Assembly: GCA_016872225.1 (NCBI GenBank) | Contig: VHAW01000057.1 | Location: forward strand, 1-10,418 | DNA: 10,418 bases | Origin: Sphingomonadales bacterium | GTDB lineage: Bacteria; Bacteroidota; Bacteroidia; UBA7662 | Direction: 5' to 3' | Shown here: positions 1 through 6,644 of the stretch, piece by piece | How positions within the stretch are numbered: position 1 is the stretch's first letter | Layout: every line of letters starts with the position of its first letter | The notes under the pieces: model-generated | Databases searched by the model: none | The model's input: only the letters and a program-made list of their open reading frames with translations | What the model was told of the DNA's origin: nothing | Position numbers and translations under genes: made by a program

Positions 1-1
1 A

Positions 2-139
2 GGGGGTATGCAATACGCTTTGCAAATTATGCAAAGCAGAGTGGGGGAAGGTCTGAGGCTATTGGAATCTTTTCCGGAAGGGGATGCTCGTCAGAGCCTT
101 CATGATTTGTTGGTCTTTGCGGCCCAAAGGGACCATTAG
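2..139 (+). CDS. Polyprenyl synthetase family protein, C-terminal end (partial)
   Basis: The frame starting at base 2 is open to a TAG at 137-139 and gives 45 residues beginning GGMQYALQIM and ending VFAAQRDH. The pattern (G-G-hydrophobic-x-Y-A, a helix, then LLESFPEGDAR and a closing helix ending in a charged residue) matches my memory of the last two helices of bacterial trans-isoprenyl diphosphate synthases, which chain IPP units onto allylic diphosphates to make farnesyl- or longer-chain diphosphates for quinones and carotenoids. The catalytic Asp-rich motifs lie outside the window, so product chain length cannot be judged. It converges on the GH3 gene, and the two stop codons overlap within the four bases TTAG. 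The family call rests on a short tail only. Confidence 0.68.
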   Translation, partial: GGMQYALQIMQSRVGEGLRLLESFPEGDARQSLHDLLVFAAQRDH

Positions 140-1671
140 TGGCCAAAATCTCCGGTTTCCTGGTGTAGGATCTCCAAGACGGAGTCGGCGATTTCCCGGT
201 GGTTCACCAACCGAGGCACTTTGTGTTGACCACCTAATCTGTTACGGCTTTGAAGCCAGCGATAGAAGGTCCCGGTAGGTAATACAATAATTTGTGGCTC
301 TAGTAGGGCGAGGTTTTTGTGTCTTTTGGCATCGTAATCGGAATTGACTTTGCGCAAGGCTTCATCCAGGATCTGGGTGAATCTGCTTAGATCATCGGGG
401 GGTGATTCAAATTCAATCAGCCATTGATGATGACCCACATGACCTTGTTCCAAGAACAAGGGGGCAGCGGTATAATCTCTTATTTCGGCACGGCAACATT
501 GAGCAGCATATCCTATGCCATATTCCGCATTTTCGGCCATGAGTTCTTCGCCAAAGGCATTGATGAAGGAACGTGTTCGTCCAAGGATTCGGAATTTATA
601 CGGGCTGGTGCAGGTAAAGGTGATGGTATCGCCAATTTGGTATCGCCATAGCCCGCTGTTGGTGGTGATGACCACGGCATAGCTTCGACCTACCATAACC
701 TGATGCAGGGGAATGGCTGCCAGTGGCTGGGAATCCATAGTTTCAAGGGGAATAAATTCGTAGTAAATTCCGTAATCCAACATCAAGAGCATTTCATCCG
801 AATGGGGTTCGTTGGCCAAACCTAGAAACCCTTCGGAGGCGTTGTAGGTTTCTATGTACCAAACGGAATCCGAGGGGAACAGAGACTTGAATTGGTTCCT
901 GTACGGATGAAAGCCCACTCCGCCATGGAAATAGACTTCCATGCGTGGCCAGATTTCAAGCATATTGGATTTATCCGAAATTTCCAACATACGACGGCAT
1001 AACAATAGAATCCAGGTAGGCACCCCAGCCATGTTCGTGACGGTCTCGTGACGGGTTTCTTGGACAATGCGTTGTATTTTGTGTTCCCAATCCTCCATTA
1101 AGGCCACCTCCAATTCGGGCGTACGCACTATATTGGCCCAGAACGGCTGGTTGTGCATAAGCAATGCCGAGAGGTCACCCGTATAGCTGTGGGAATTCAA
1201 GGGGTTAATCGCTTGGCTTCCGCCAATGGTAAGGCATTTGCCTTCGAACAGGGTGGCCTTAGGGCGCAAATTGCAATATATCGAGAGCAAATCTTTAGCA
1301 CCTTTGTAGTGGCAGTCCTGCAGGGCTTCTTCGCTCACAGGGATATACTTGCTTCGGTCGTTGGTCGTGCCGCTGGATTTGGCAAACCACTTGATTTCTC
1401 CGGGCCATAACACGGAGATTTCTCCTTGCATCATGGATTGTATCCAGGGGGCAAGGTCTTCGTAAGTGTTTAGCGGTACATTTTTGGCATAGGTCTCGGG
1501 GTCTTTGATGCTGGAATACTCGTAGGTCTGACCCCAGCGGGTATCACGGGCTTGGTGGGTTAGTTTTTGGAGGATCTCCCACTGGACATCGTGCGGGTAG
1601 CGCATGAATAGCTCCATTTGGTGTATTCTTTTTTTGAACCACCAGGTTGCCACCTGATTCAAAACGGACAT
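136..1671 (-). CDS. GH3 auxin-responsive promoter family protein (acyl-adenylating enzyme)
   Basis: A 511-residue protein starting ATG-MSVLNQVATW. It carries the adenylation motifs of the GH3 branch of the ANL superfamily: a phosphate-binding SSGTTNDRSKY at residues 99-109, YFHGG near 247-251, YNASEG at 276-281, LWRYQIGD at 341-348, and GRTRSF followed by NAFGEEL at 364-377. A conserved C-terminal GTFYRWL and GGQHKVPR close the protein. Plant GH3 enzymes adenylate a carboxylic acid (jasmonate, auxin, benzoates) and join it to an amino acid. Bacterial members share the fold, but I know of no established substrate for the Bacteroidota type. It is the last gene of the minus-strand cluster, 20 bases after lptB, which suggests a cell-envelope or acyl-modification role by context only. 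No Shine-Dalgarno sequence is visible. It appears full length, and the family assignment is firm while the function is open. Confidence 0.93.
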   Translation of the reverse strand: MSVLNQVATWWFKKRIHQMELFMRYPHDVQWEILQKLTHQARDTRWGQTYEYSSIKDPETYAKNVPLNTYEDLAPWIQSMMQGEISVLWPGEIKWFAKSSGTTNDRSKYIPVSEEALQDCHYKGAKDLLSIYCNLRPKATLFEGKCLTIGGSQAINPLNSHSYTGDLSALLMHNQPFWANIVRTPELEVALMEDWEHKIQRIVQETRHETVTNMAGVPTWILLLCRRMLEISDKSNMLEIWPRMEVYFHGGVGFHPYRNQFKSLFPSDSVWYIETYNASEGFLGLANEPHSDEMLLMLDYGIYYEFIPLETMDSQPLAAIPLHQVMVGRSYAVVITTNSGLWRYQIGDTITFTCTSPYKFRILGRTRSFINAFGEELMAENAEYGIGYAAQCCRAEIRDYTAAPLFLEQGHVGHHQWLIEFESPPDDLSRFTQILDEALRKVNSDYDAKRHKNLALLEPQIIVLPTGTFYRWLQSRNRLGGQHKVPRLVNHREIADSVLEILHQETGDFGH

Positions 1672-1691
1672 GGCGCTTTAGCGGAATTCGG

Positions 1692-2438
1692 TTAATAAAG
1701 GGGACTGAAGGATTTCCGCTTGAATTCGAAATTTCGGCCCAAATAGAGACGGCGTACCTCTGGATCGGCGGCCATGATTTCAGCGGGGCCTTGCCGCAAG
1801 ATGCTTCCTTCGAAGAGCAGGGTAGCTTCATCGGTGATGGAAAGGGTTTCCTGCACGTTATGATCGGTGATCAGCACGCCGATTTCCCGGCGCTTAAGGG
1901 AATAAATGATGTGTTGGATATCTTCTACAGCGATGGGATCGACACCAGCAAAAGGCTCATCCAGGAGAATAAACGCAGGGTCAGTAGCGAGTGCTCTGGC
2001 CATTTCGGTTCGGCGTCGCTCGCCACCGCTTAACAAATCTCCACGGTTATGGCGCACCTTCTCAAGGTTGAATTCTTTGATGAGGCTGTTGGCTTTGTTG
2101 CGCTGATCGTAGGCGGTGAGCCTGGTGGTTTCCAAAACAGCTCTTAGGTTATCTTCTACAGTTAATTTGCGGAAAATGGAGGACTCTTGAGGCAAGTACC
2201 CTATGCCTAACCGAGCCCGTTGGTACATGGGCAGCGACGTGATATTGCGCTGATCCATCCATACGCAACCACTTTCGGCCTTGATGAGTCCGACCAGTAT
2301 GTAGAAGCAGGTGGTTTTGCCAGCTCCGTTGGGCCCGAGCAGCCCAACGATTTGACCTCGCTGGACGGATAGGCTGACGGACTTGACCACCTGGTTGCGC
2401 CCGTATTTTTTGCATAGGAGTTCGGCACGTAGTTCCAT
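1692..2438 (-). CDS. lptB: LPS export ABC transporter ATP-binding protein LptB
   Basis: A 248-residue ABC ATPase with Walker A GPNGAGKT at 35-42, Q-loop Gln in YLPQE (84), signature LSGGE at 136-140, Walker B FILLDEP at 156-162 with catalytic Glu161, and the switch His193 in TDHNV. PMYQRARLGIGYLPQE, FRKLTVEDN and DPIAVEDIQ are typical of LptB rather than of other ABC families. LptB is the cytoplasmic motor of LptB2FG, which pulls lipopolysaccharide from the inner membrane onto the periplasmic Lpt bridge. Its membrane partners are not in this window. I start at ATG 2438; a TTG just upstream (2441) is in frame but adds only one residue. The start lies 6 bases after the recJ stop and the gene ends 20 bases before GH3, so the three are very likely cotranscribed. 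The C-terminal tail (about 238-248, FEFKRKSFSPLY) is slightly longer than in the E. coli protein. Confidence 0.95.
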   Translation of the reverse strand: MELRAELLCKKYGRNQVVKSVSLSVQRGQIVGLLGPNGAGKTTCFYILVGLIKAESGCVWMDQRNITSLPMYQRARLGIGYLPQESSIFRKLTVEDNLRAVLETTRLTAYDQRNKANSLIKEFNLEKVRHNRGDLLSGGERRRTEMARALATDPAFILLDEPFAGVDPIAVEDIQHIIYSLKRREIGVLITDHNVQETLSITDEATLLFEGSILRQGPAEIMAADPEVRRLYLGRNFEFKRKSFSPLY

Positions 2439-2444
2439 CAAGCA

Positions 2445-4181
2445 CTATTGGACCATACGTAAATCCACAATGCGGGTTTGCATGGTACCAACCCCACGGT
2501 GGTAATTTTCTTCGAGATGAAAGGCGATGTCTAAAGGCAAACCTTTGGCAAGCAGGGGAAGCATTCCGCCTTGGCCAAAGGCGATGGCGGGAATACGTGG
2601 ACTATCGTCTTGTTGAATCTGCAAGCAAAGGTGATTTTGCCCCACGATGCGGCTGCTGCCTGGGGCTGCAAATACATGTCTTGCACAGAACAAAGGCGAT
2701 TTGTTTCCTGTTCCAAAGGGGGAAAATTGTTGAAGGACCCTGAAGAATTTGGGGGTAATTTGATTCAAGTTCAATTCCAGATCGATGTCAAGGGACGGGC
2801 GTAATTGCCAGGGTTCAATGGTATCCGCAACGACTTGCTCAAATTTCTCGATAAAAGCAGGATAATGTTGCGGTAATAAGGTAAGTCCGGCTGCGTATTT
2901 ATGGCCTCCAAATTGCTCAATTGTTTCGGAGCATTGGCTGAGAGCGTAATACAAGTCGAAGCCTTGTACGGAACGCGCAGAACCCGTCATTTTGCCATCT
3001 TCTTCGCAGAAAATCACGGTGGGTTTATAGAACTTTTCAACCAGGCGGGATGCTGCGATTCCAATCACCCCTTTGTGCCAATCTCGTCCACAGACTACGG
3101 TGGTGTATTGTGGTTTCAATTGATGCTGCAAGGTAGCCTGTTCAATAGCAGCGAGGGTGATTTCGGAATCGGTGTCTCGACGAAGAAGGTTGCTGTTTTC
3201 GATTTCGTTAGCCCAAGCAGCACAATTTTGCACCTCATCTTCGGCCAGCAAACGAACGGCTAAGCGGGCATCCCCCATGCGCCCTGCGGCGTTGATCCTT
3301 GGGGAGATTCCAAAAACAACATCATTTATTTCTAACTTTGGTTTGCGGGCTTGGTAATGTTGCAACATTGCCGTAATTCCTGGAATTGGACGTTGATTAA
3401 GTTTCTGCAATCCGTAGTACGTGAGCACGCGGTTTTCGCCAGATAAGGAAACCATATCGGCGGCAATGCTGATGGCTACCAATTCCAAATGGTCCAACAA
3501 TTCAGTCTGAGGCCATTGAAGTCGGCTGCACAAAGCGGTTAGCAATTTGAAGGCGACCCCGCAGCCACTAAGATCTTTGAAGGGATAAGGACAATCGCTT
3601 TGAAGGGGATTCAATACCGCATAGGCTGGTGGCAGGGATGCTGCCGGCTGGTGGTGATCCGTCACCAAAACCCTCAACCCTTTGGCGTTAGCGTAGGCCA
3701 CTTCCTCGACAGCAGTGATCCCGCAATCGAGGGTGATAATGCAATGGTATCCTTGCTCGACGGCCCAGTCCAAACCTTTGAAAGACAGGCCATAGCCTTC
3801 ACTCTGACGGTCTGGAATGTAGTATCCTATGCCAGTACAGTAACGACGCATTACTCTGTAACACAAGGCGACTGATGTCGTGCCGTCCACATCGTAGTCG
3901 CCATAAAGGAGGATACGTTGGCCACGGGCAATGCAGTCTTGCATCAATTCAACCGCTTGTTGCATTCCTTTCATTAGGAATGGATCATGCAAATCATTCC
4001 AATGGGGACGAAAAAAGGCCTTGCTTTGGTCGAAGGTGTGGATGCCCCGGCGCTGCAACAAAAGCGCCAAGGCTTGATCGATGCCCAATGAAGCCGCTAA
4101 TTCATCGGCCATTCCCAGATTTTCGTGGGGGTGAATAATCCACGCTTTGGTGGGGGCTTCTTCAATCAGGGCAGGGGGCAT
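2445..4181 (-). CDS. recJ: Single-stranded-DNA-specific exonuclease RecJ
   Basis: A 578-residue protein with the DHH-phosphoesterase motifs in order: DYDVDG (95-100), LDCGI (151-155), TDHHQP (174-179) and GISPRINAAGRMGDA (291-305). The DHHA1 motif GGHKYAAG follows at 425-432, and an OB-fold-like C-terminal region occupies about 463-578. RecJ degrades single-stranded DNA 5' to 3' using Mn/Mg held by the Asp and His residues, and acts in RecFOR recombination, mismatch repair and base-excision repair. All metal ligands visible in these motifs are intact and length is normal. The start codon is ATG, preceded by a 51-base gap after rnc. That gap holds a 12-base palindrome (4199-4210) and no convincing -7 box, so transcription probably continues from rnc. 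The stop is 6 bases ahead of the lptB ATG. Confidence 0.96.
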   Translation of the reverse strand: MPPALIEEAPTKAWIIHPHENLGMADELAASLGIDQALALLLQRRGIHTFDQSKAFFRPHWNDLHDPFLMKGMQQAVELMQDCIARGQRILLYGDYDVDGTTSVALCYRVMRRYCTGIGYYIPDRQSEGYGLSFKGLDWAVEQGYHCIITLDCGITAVEEVAYANAKGLRVLVTDHHQPAASLPPAYAVLNPLQSDCPYPFKDLSGCGVAFKLLTALCSRLQWPQTELLDHLELVAISIAADMVSLSGENRVLTYYGLQKLNQRPIPGITAMLQHYQARKPKLEINDVVFGISPRINAAGRMGDARLAVRLLAEDEVQNCAAWANEIENSNLLRRDTDSEITLAAIEQATLQHQLKPQYTTVVCGRDWHKGVIGIAASRLVEKFYKPTVIFCEEDGKMTGSARSVQGFDLYYALSQCSETIEQFGGHKYAAGLTLLPQHYPAFIEKFEQVVADTIEPWQLRPSLDIDLELNLNQITPKFFRVLQQFSPFGTGNKSPLFCARHVFAAPGSSRIVGQNHLCLQIQQDDSPRIPAIAFGQGGMLPLLAKGLPLDIAFHLEENYHRGVGTMQTRIVDLRMVQ

Positions 4182-4232
4182 AGGTAATGGCGAAAACCCA
4201 AAAGCTTTTGCCTAAAATTAAAGAATTCTGCC

Positions 4233-5021
4233 TCAAACGATATCGTTCTGGTCCCTTTGTTCAAAAAATAGTGCTGCCGCAGCTTGCTCAGCCTTGCGTT
4301 TGTTGGGACTTTCGGCATGGGCGACTTCCTTCCCGTTCACCCACAAAGTGATTTTGTAGAGGATGGATTTGGTAGGACCTTTGCCGGATTCGATTTCTTG
4401 ACATTCCATACGGTATTTGGCTCTATGCTTTTGGGCCCATTCCAGCAAACGGCTCTTGGGATTGGACCCGCTTTTTGCCATCTCCTCCCAATCAATTTGA
4501 GGTTCGAGAATGCGATTTTCGAGCCACTTACGGGTGTCATTGAGTCCTCGATCAAGGTACAAGGCCCCAACAAAAGCTTCAAAAGCATCGGCAACCGAGC
4601 CTTTGCTTTTCAGCTGTTTCAGGAGATGCTGCGGGGTACGGGCATCACCCTGACCCTCATAAAGCCTGAGGGAGGTTTCGCATAAGATCTCGTCCAAACC
4701 CAATTTCCGCCCCAATTGATCCAGAAACTCCCCGTTGACTACTTTGGAGCGCATCTCGGTTAAGAATCCTTCTTGCTTGAAGGGGAATTTCCGAAACAGG
4801 AATTCGGCCACCACCAAGTCCAGCACCGAATCCCCCAAAAATTCAAGGCGTTGGTTGGTGCTATGGAAACTTAAGGTTTTCTGACCATGTACCAAAGGGT
4901 GGATGAAGGCTAATTCGTATAGCTCGGTTTGCCGAATCCGCAGGCCTGTTAGGGAGCGAATCCGTTGCTCAAGACCCTTGTGAGGTTTGGGACGCTTGTG
5001 CAGGATAGAGAGCAGGGGCAT
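4233..5021 (-). CDS. rnc: Ribonuclease III
   Basis: A 262-residue protein with an N-terminal RNase III domain (about 15-170) and a C-terminal double-stranded-RNA-binding domain (about 186-256, ending in NKRKAEQAAAALFF). The signature QRLEFLGDSVLDLV is at 57-70. By alignment with E. coli RNase III, the metal-binding acids are Glu60, Asp64, Asp145 and Glu148 (ADAFEAFVGALYLDRG). The position of E. coli Glu38 is Gln57 here, a conservative change. A segment of about 20 residues (121-141) between the signature and the second acidic motif, rich in Gln and Lys, looks a little expanded. The enzyme cuts double-stranded RNA in rRNA processing and mRNA decay. The ATG overlaps the fabF stop in TAATG, so translation is probably coupled. 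The fabF-rnc neighbourhood is common in Bacteroidota. Confidence 0.96.
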   Translation of the reverse strand: MPLLSILHKRPKPHKGLEQRIRSLTGLRIRQTELYELAFIHPLVHGQKTLSFHSTNQRLEFLGDSVLDLVVAEFLFRKFPFKQEGFLTEMRSKVVNGEFLDQLGRKLGLDEILCETSLRLYEGQGDARTPQHLLKQLKSKGSVADAFEAFVGALYLDRGLNDTRKWLENRILEPQIDWEEMAKSGSNPKSRLLEWAQKHRAKYRMECQEIESGKGPTKSILYKITLWVNGKEVAHAESPNKRKAEQAAAALFFEQRDQNDIV

Positions 5022-6268
5022 TAAGCCTGATAGGCTTTGAAGATCACGGAGGTATTATGGCCTCCGAATCCGAAGGTATTGCTCAAGGCAGCACGAATTG
5101 TTCTGCCCTGAGGGGTGTTGAATGTCAAATTGATGCGTGGATCGAAAGCAGGATCGTCGGTGAAATGGTTGATGGTTGGCGGGACGGTGTTGTTCACAAT
5201 GGCGAGGATGCAGGCTACGGCCTCGGCTGCTCCGGCCGCTCCCAGCAGATGTCCGGTCATGGATTTGGTGGAGGAGACGTTGAGGCGGTAAGCATCTTCA
5301 CCGAAAACGTTTTGGATGGCTTTGATTTCAGAGAGATCGCCCAATGGCGTAGAAGTCCCGTGGACGTTGATGTAATCAATTTCAGAGGGGGATAGATTAG
5401 CATCACGCAATGCATTGCGCATGACAAGGGTTGCTCCCAGGCCTTCGGGGTGTGGGGCAGTGATGTGGTGGGCATCTGCGGATAAACCGACCCCAGCGAT
5501 TTCTGCATAAATGCGAGCGTCTCTGGCCAAGGCGTGGTCAAGGGATTCGAGAATGAGGGCAGCGCCACCTTCGCCCAAGACAAAGCCGTCTCTGTCCAAA
5601 TCAAAGGGTCGGCTGGCCGTGGCTGGATCCTCGTTGCGTTCTGACAAGGCCTTCATGGCATTGAAACCCGCCACACCTGGCTCATTGACCGCTGCTTCGG
5701 ATCCCCCGGTAATGAAAAGGTCTGTCACCCCCCAACGGATATAATTGAAGGCATCGATGATAGCATTGTTGGACGATGCACAGGCTGAGACAGTGGTGTA
5801 GTTAGGTCCGCGGAAGCCGTAACGAATGGATAAGTAGCCTGCGGCGATGTCCGAAATCATTTTGGGCACGAAAAAGGGATTGAATTTGGGGACCCCGTCT
5901 CCTTCAAAAAAGTTTTTGAATTCATGATAAACGGTGTATAAACCACCGATACCTGAACCCCAAATGACCCCTGCTCTTTCACCATTTACTTTGAATTCCT
6001 CTAAACCGGCATCCAAAAGAGCATCTTGCGCCGTGACCATGGCATACTGCGCATAGGGGTCCATTTTACGGGCCTCTTTGCGGTCCATATGGTTTTCTGG
6101 ATCAAAACCTTTGACCTCCGCGGCAAAACGCGTGCGATATTTGGACGCATCGAAGCGGGTTATCGGTCCAGCCCCGCTACGGCCCTGAACCAGCCCCTCC
6201 CAATATTCTTTTACAGTATTACCCAGAGGCGTAAGGGCTCCTAGGCCTGTGACAACGACTCTACGCAT
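5021..6268 (-). CDS. fabF: Beta-ketoacyl-ACP synthase II (FabF)
   Basis: A 415-residue condensing enzyme that extends acyl chains with malonyl-ACP in type II fatty-acid synthesis in the cytoplasm. The Cys-His-His triad is visible: Cys163 in VSACASSNN, His303 in NVHGTSTPLGD and His340 in SMTGHLLGAAGA, with conserved Lys335 in STKS. The gatekeeper Phe400 in NTFGFGGHN, the N-terminal RRVVVTGLGALTPLGN and the normal length all fit FabF rather than FabB or FabH. The start is ATG, 48 bases after acpP, its own carrier substrate. That gap contains a hairpin (6281-6303), and a perfect 10-base palindrome touches the start codon at 6269-6278. The downstream rnc overlaps by one base. Confidence 0.97.
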   Translation of the reverse strand: MRRVVVTGLGALTPLGNTVKEYWEGLVQGRSGAGPITRFDASKYRTRFAAEVKGFDPENHMDRKEARKMDPYAQYAMVTAQDALLDAGLEEFKVNGERAGVIWGSGIGGLYTVYHEFKNFFEGDGVPKFNPFFVPKMISDIAAGYLSIRYGFRGPNYTTVSACASSNNAIIDAFNYIRWGVTDLFITGGSEAAVNEPGVAGFNAMKALSERNEDPATASRPFDLDRDGFVLGEGGAALILESLDHALARDARIYAEIAGVGLSADAHHITAPHPEGLGATLVMRNALRDANLSPSEIDYINVHGTSTPLGDLSEIKAIQNVFGEDAYRLNVSSTKSMTGHLLGAAGAAEAVACILAIVNNTVPPTINHFTDDPAFDPRINLTFNTPQGRTIRAALSNTFGFGGHNTSVIFKAYQA

Positions 6269-6280
6269 ATAGTACTATTT

Positions 6281-6303
6281 CCGTGGCAAATGGTTTGCTA
6301 CGG
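6281..6303 (-). promoter_or_regulatory. Hairpin in the acpP-fabF intercistronic gap
   Basis: Bases 6281-6284 (CCGT) pair with 6300-6303 (ACGG) and 6286-6290 (GCAAA) pair with 6294-6298 (TTTGC). This gives nine pairs around a 3-base loop, with one mismatch that is A opposite C in the minus-strand transcript. The structure lies between the acpP stop and the fabF start. No T-run follows it in the direction of transcription, so it is not a classical intrinsic terminator. It could protect the acpP 3' end or act as a processing or partial-termination site that lets the abundant carrier protein be made in excess over FabF. The pairing is seen; the role is inferred. Confidence 0.45.
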
Positions 6304-6316
6304 GTCAGAAATTGGT

Positions 6317-6553
6317 TTATTTGGCGTTGGCCTCCAGATAGGTGATGGCTTGTCCCACGGTTTGAATGTTTTCAGCTTGGTCGTCCGGGATGGAGAGGCT
6401 GAATTCTTTTTCGAATTCCATGATAAGTTCAACAGTATCAAGAGAATCTGCCCCCAAATCGTTGGTGAAGCTTGCTTCCGGAGTCACTTCGTTCTCGTCT
6501 ACTCCCAATTTTTCAACGATAATGGAACGAACTTTATTGGCAATATCTGACAT
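6317..6553 (-). CDS. acpP: Acyl carrier protein
   Basis: A 78-residue acidic protein that carries growing acyl chains on a 4'-phosphopantetheine arm. The attachment serine is Ser37 in NDLGADSLDTVELIMEFEKEF, the invariant helix II region, followed by IPDDQAENIQTVGQAITYLE. I chose the ATG giving MSDIANKVRS because it matches the usual ACP N-terminus; the frame stays open to 6655, but those residues resemble nothing in ACPs and would cross the divergent promoter. It is the first gene of the minus-strand cluster, directly followed by fabF. A likely promoter box lies 23 bases upstream of the start. Confidence 0.97.
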   Translation of the reverse strand: MSDIANKVRSIIVEKLGVDENEVTPEASFTNDLGADSLDTVELIMEFEKEFSLSIPDDQAENIQTVGQAITYLEANAK

Positions 6554-6576
6554 GTGTACGGGGTTAATTAGGACTG

Positions 6577-6584
6577 CAATATTA
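6577..6584 (-). promoter_or_regulatory. Candidate -7 box for the acpP-fabF-rnc cluster
   Basis: On the minus strand the sequence is TAATATTG, one mismatch from the Bacteroidota -7 consensus TAnnTTTG, followed by CAG. It sits 23 bases before the acpP ATG, close to the 20-21 base spacing of the two perfect boxes at 9308-9328. The only upstream TTG I can propose as a -33 element lies about 25 bases away, a little far. No other box in the 91-base divergent region fits the minus strand better. Confidence 0.45.
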
Positions 6585-6632
6585 CATGAAATTAGGCGAA
6601 GTTCATCATCAATCCTAGCCAACGGGGCTTTG

Positions 6633-6640
6633 TACCTTTG
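6633..6640 (+). promoter_or_regulatory. Perfect Bacteroidota -7 box in front of the IPExxxVDY-pyk pair
   Basis: TACCTTTG matches TAnnTTTG exactly. Only four bases separate it from the ATG at 6645, so a transcript starting a few bases past the box would have almost no leader. I find no clear TTTG at the expected -33 distance. The match and position are direct readings; activity is inferred. Confidence 0.55.
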
Positions 6641-6644
6641 CACC

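Noticed and set aside
17..37. Perfect 8-base inverted repeat with a 5-base loop near the left end.
   Set aside because: It lies inside the open polyprenyl synthetase frame (coding ALQIMQS), about 100 bases before its stop, with no T-run; it fits coding sequence better than a terminator.
2439..2441. TTG as the lptB start.
   Set aside because: The ATG immediately following gives the usual family N-terminus (MELRAELL); the TTG adds only one residue.
4199..4210. Perfect 12-base palindrome in the rnc-recJ gap.
   Set aside because: As RNA it forms only a 4-pair stem, no T-run follows, and such a short A/T-rich palindrome with one HindIII-like core is easily chance.
6290..6550. Open plus-strand frame antisense to acpP.
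   Set aside because: It mirrors the conserved acpP coding sequence and resembles no protein; it is a shadow frame.
6366..6644. 93-residue N-terminal extension of the IPExxxVDY frame.
   Set aside because: It is antisense to acpP, crosses the promoter region and lacks family similarity; the ATG at 6645 is the natural start.
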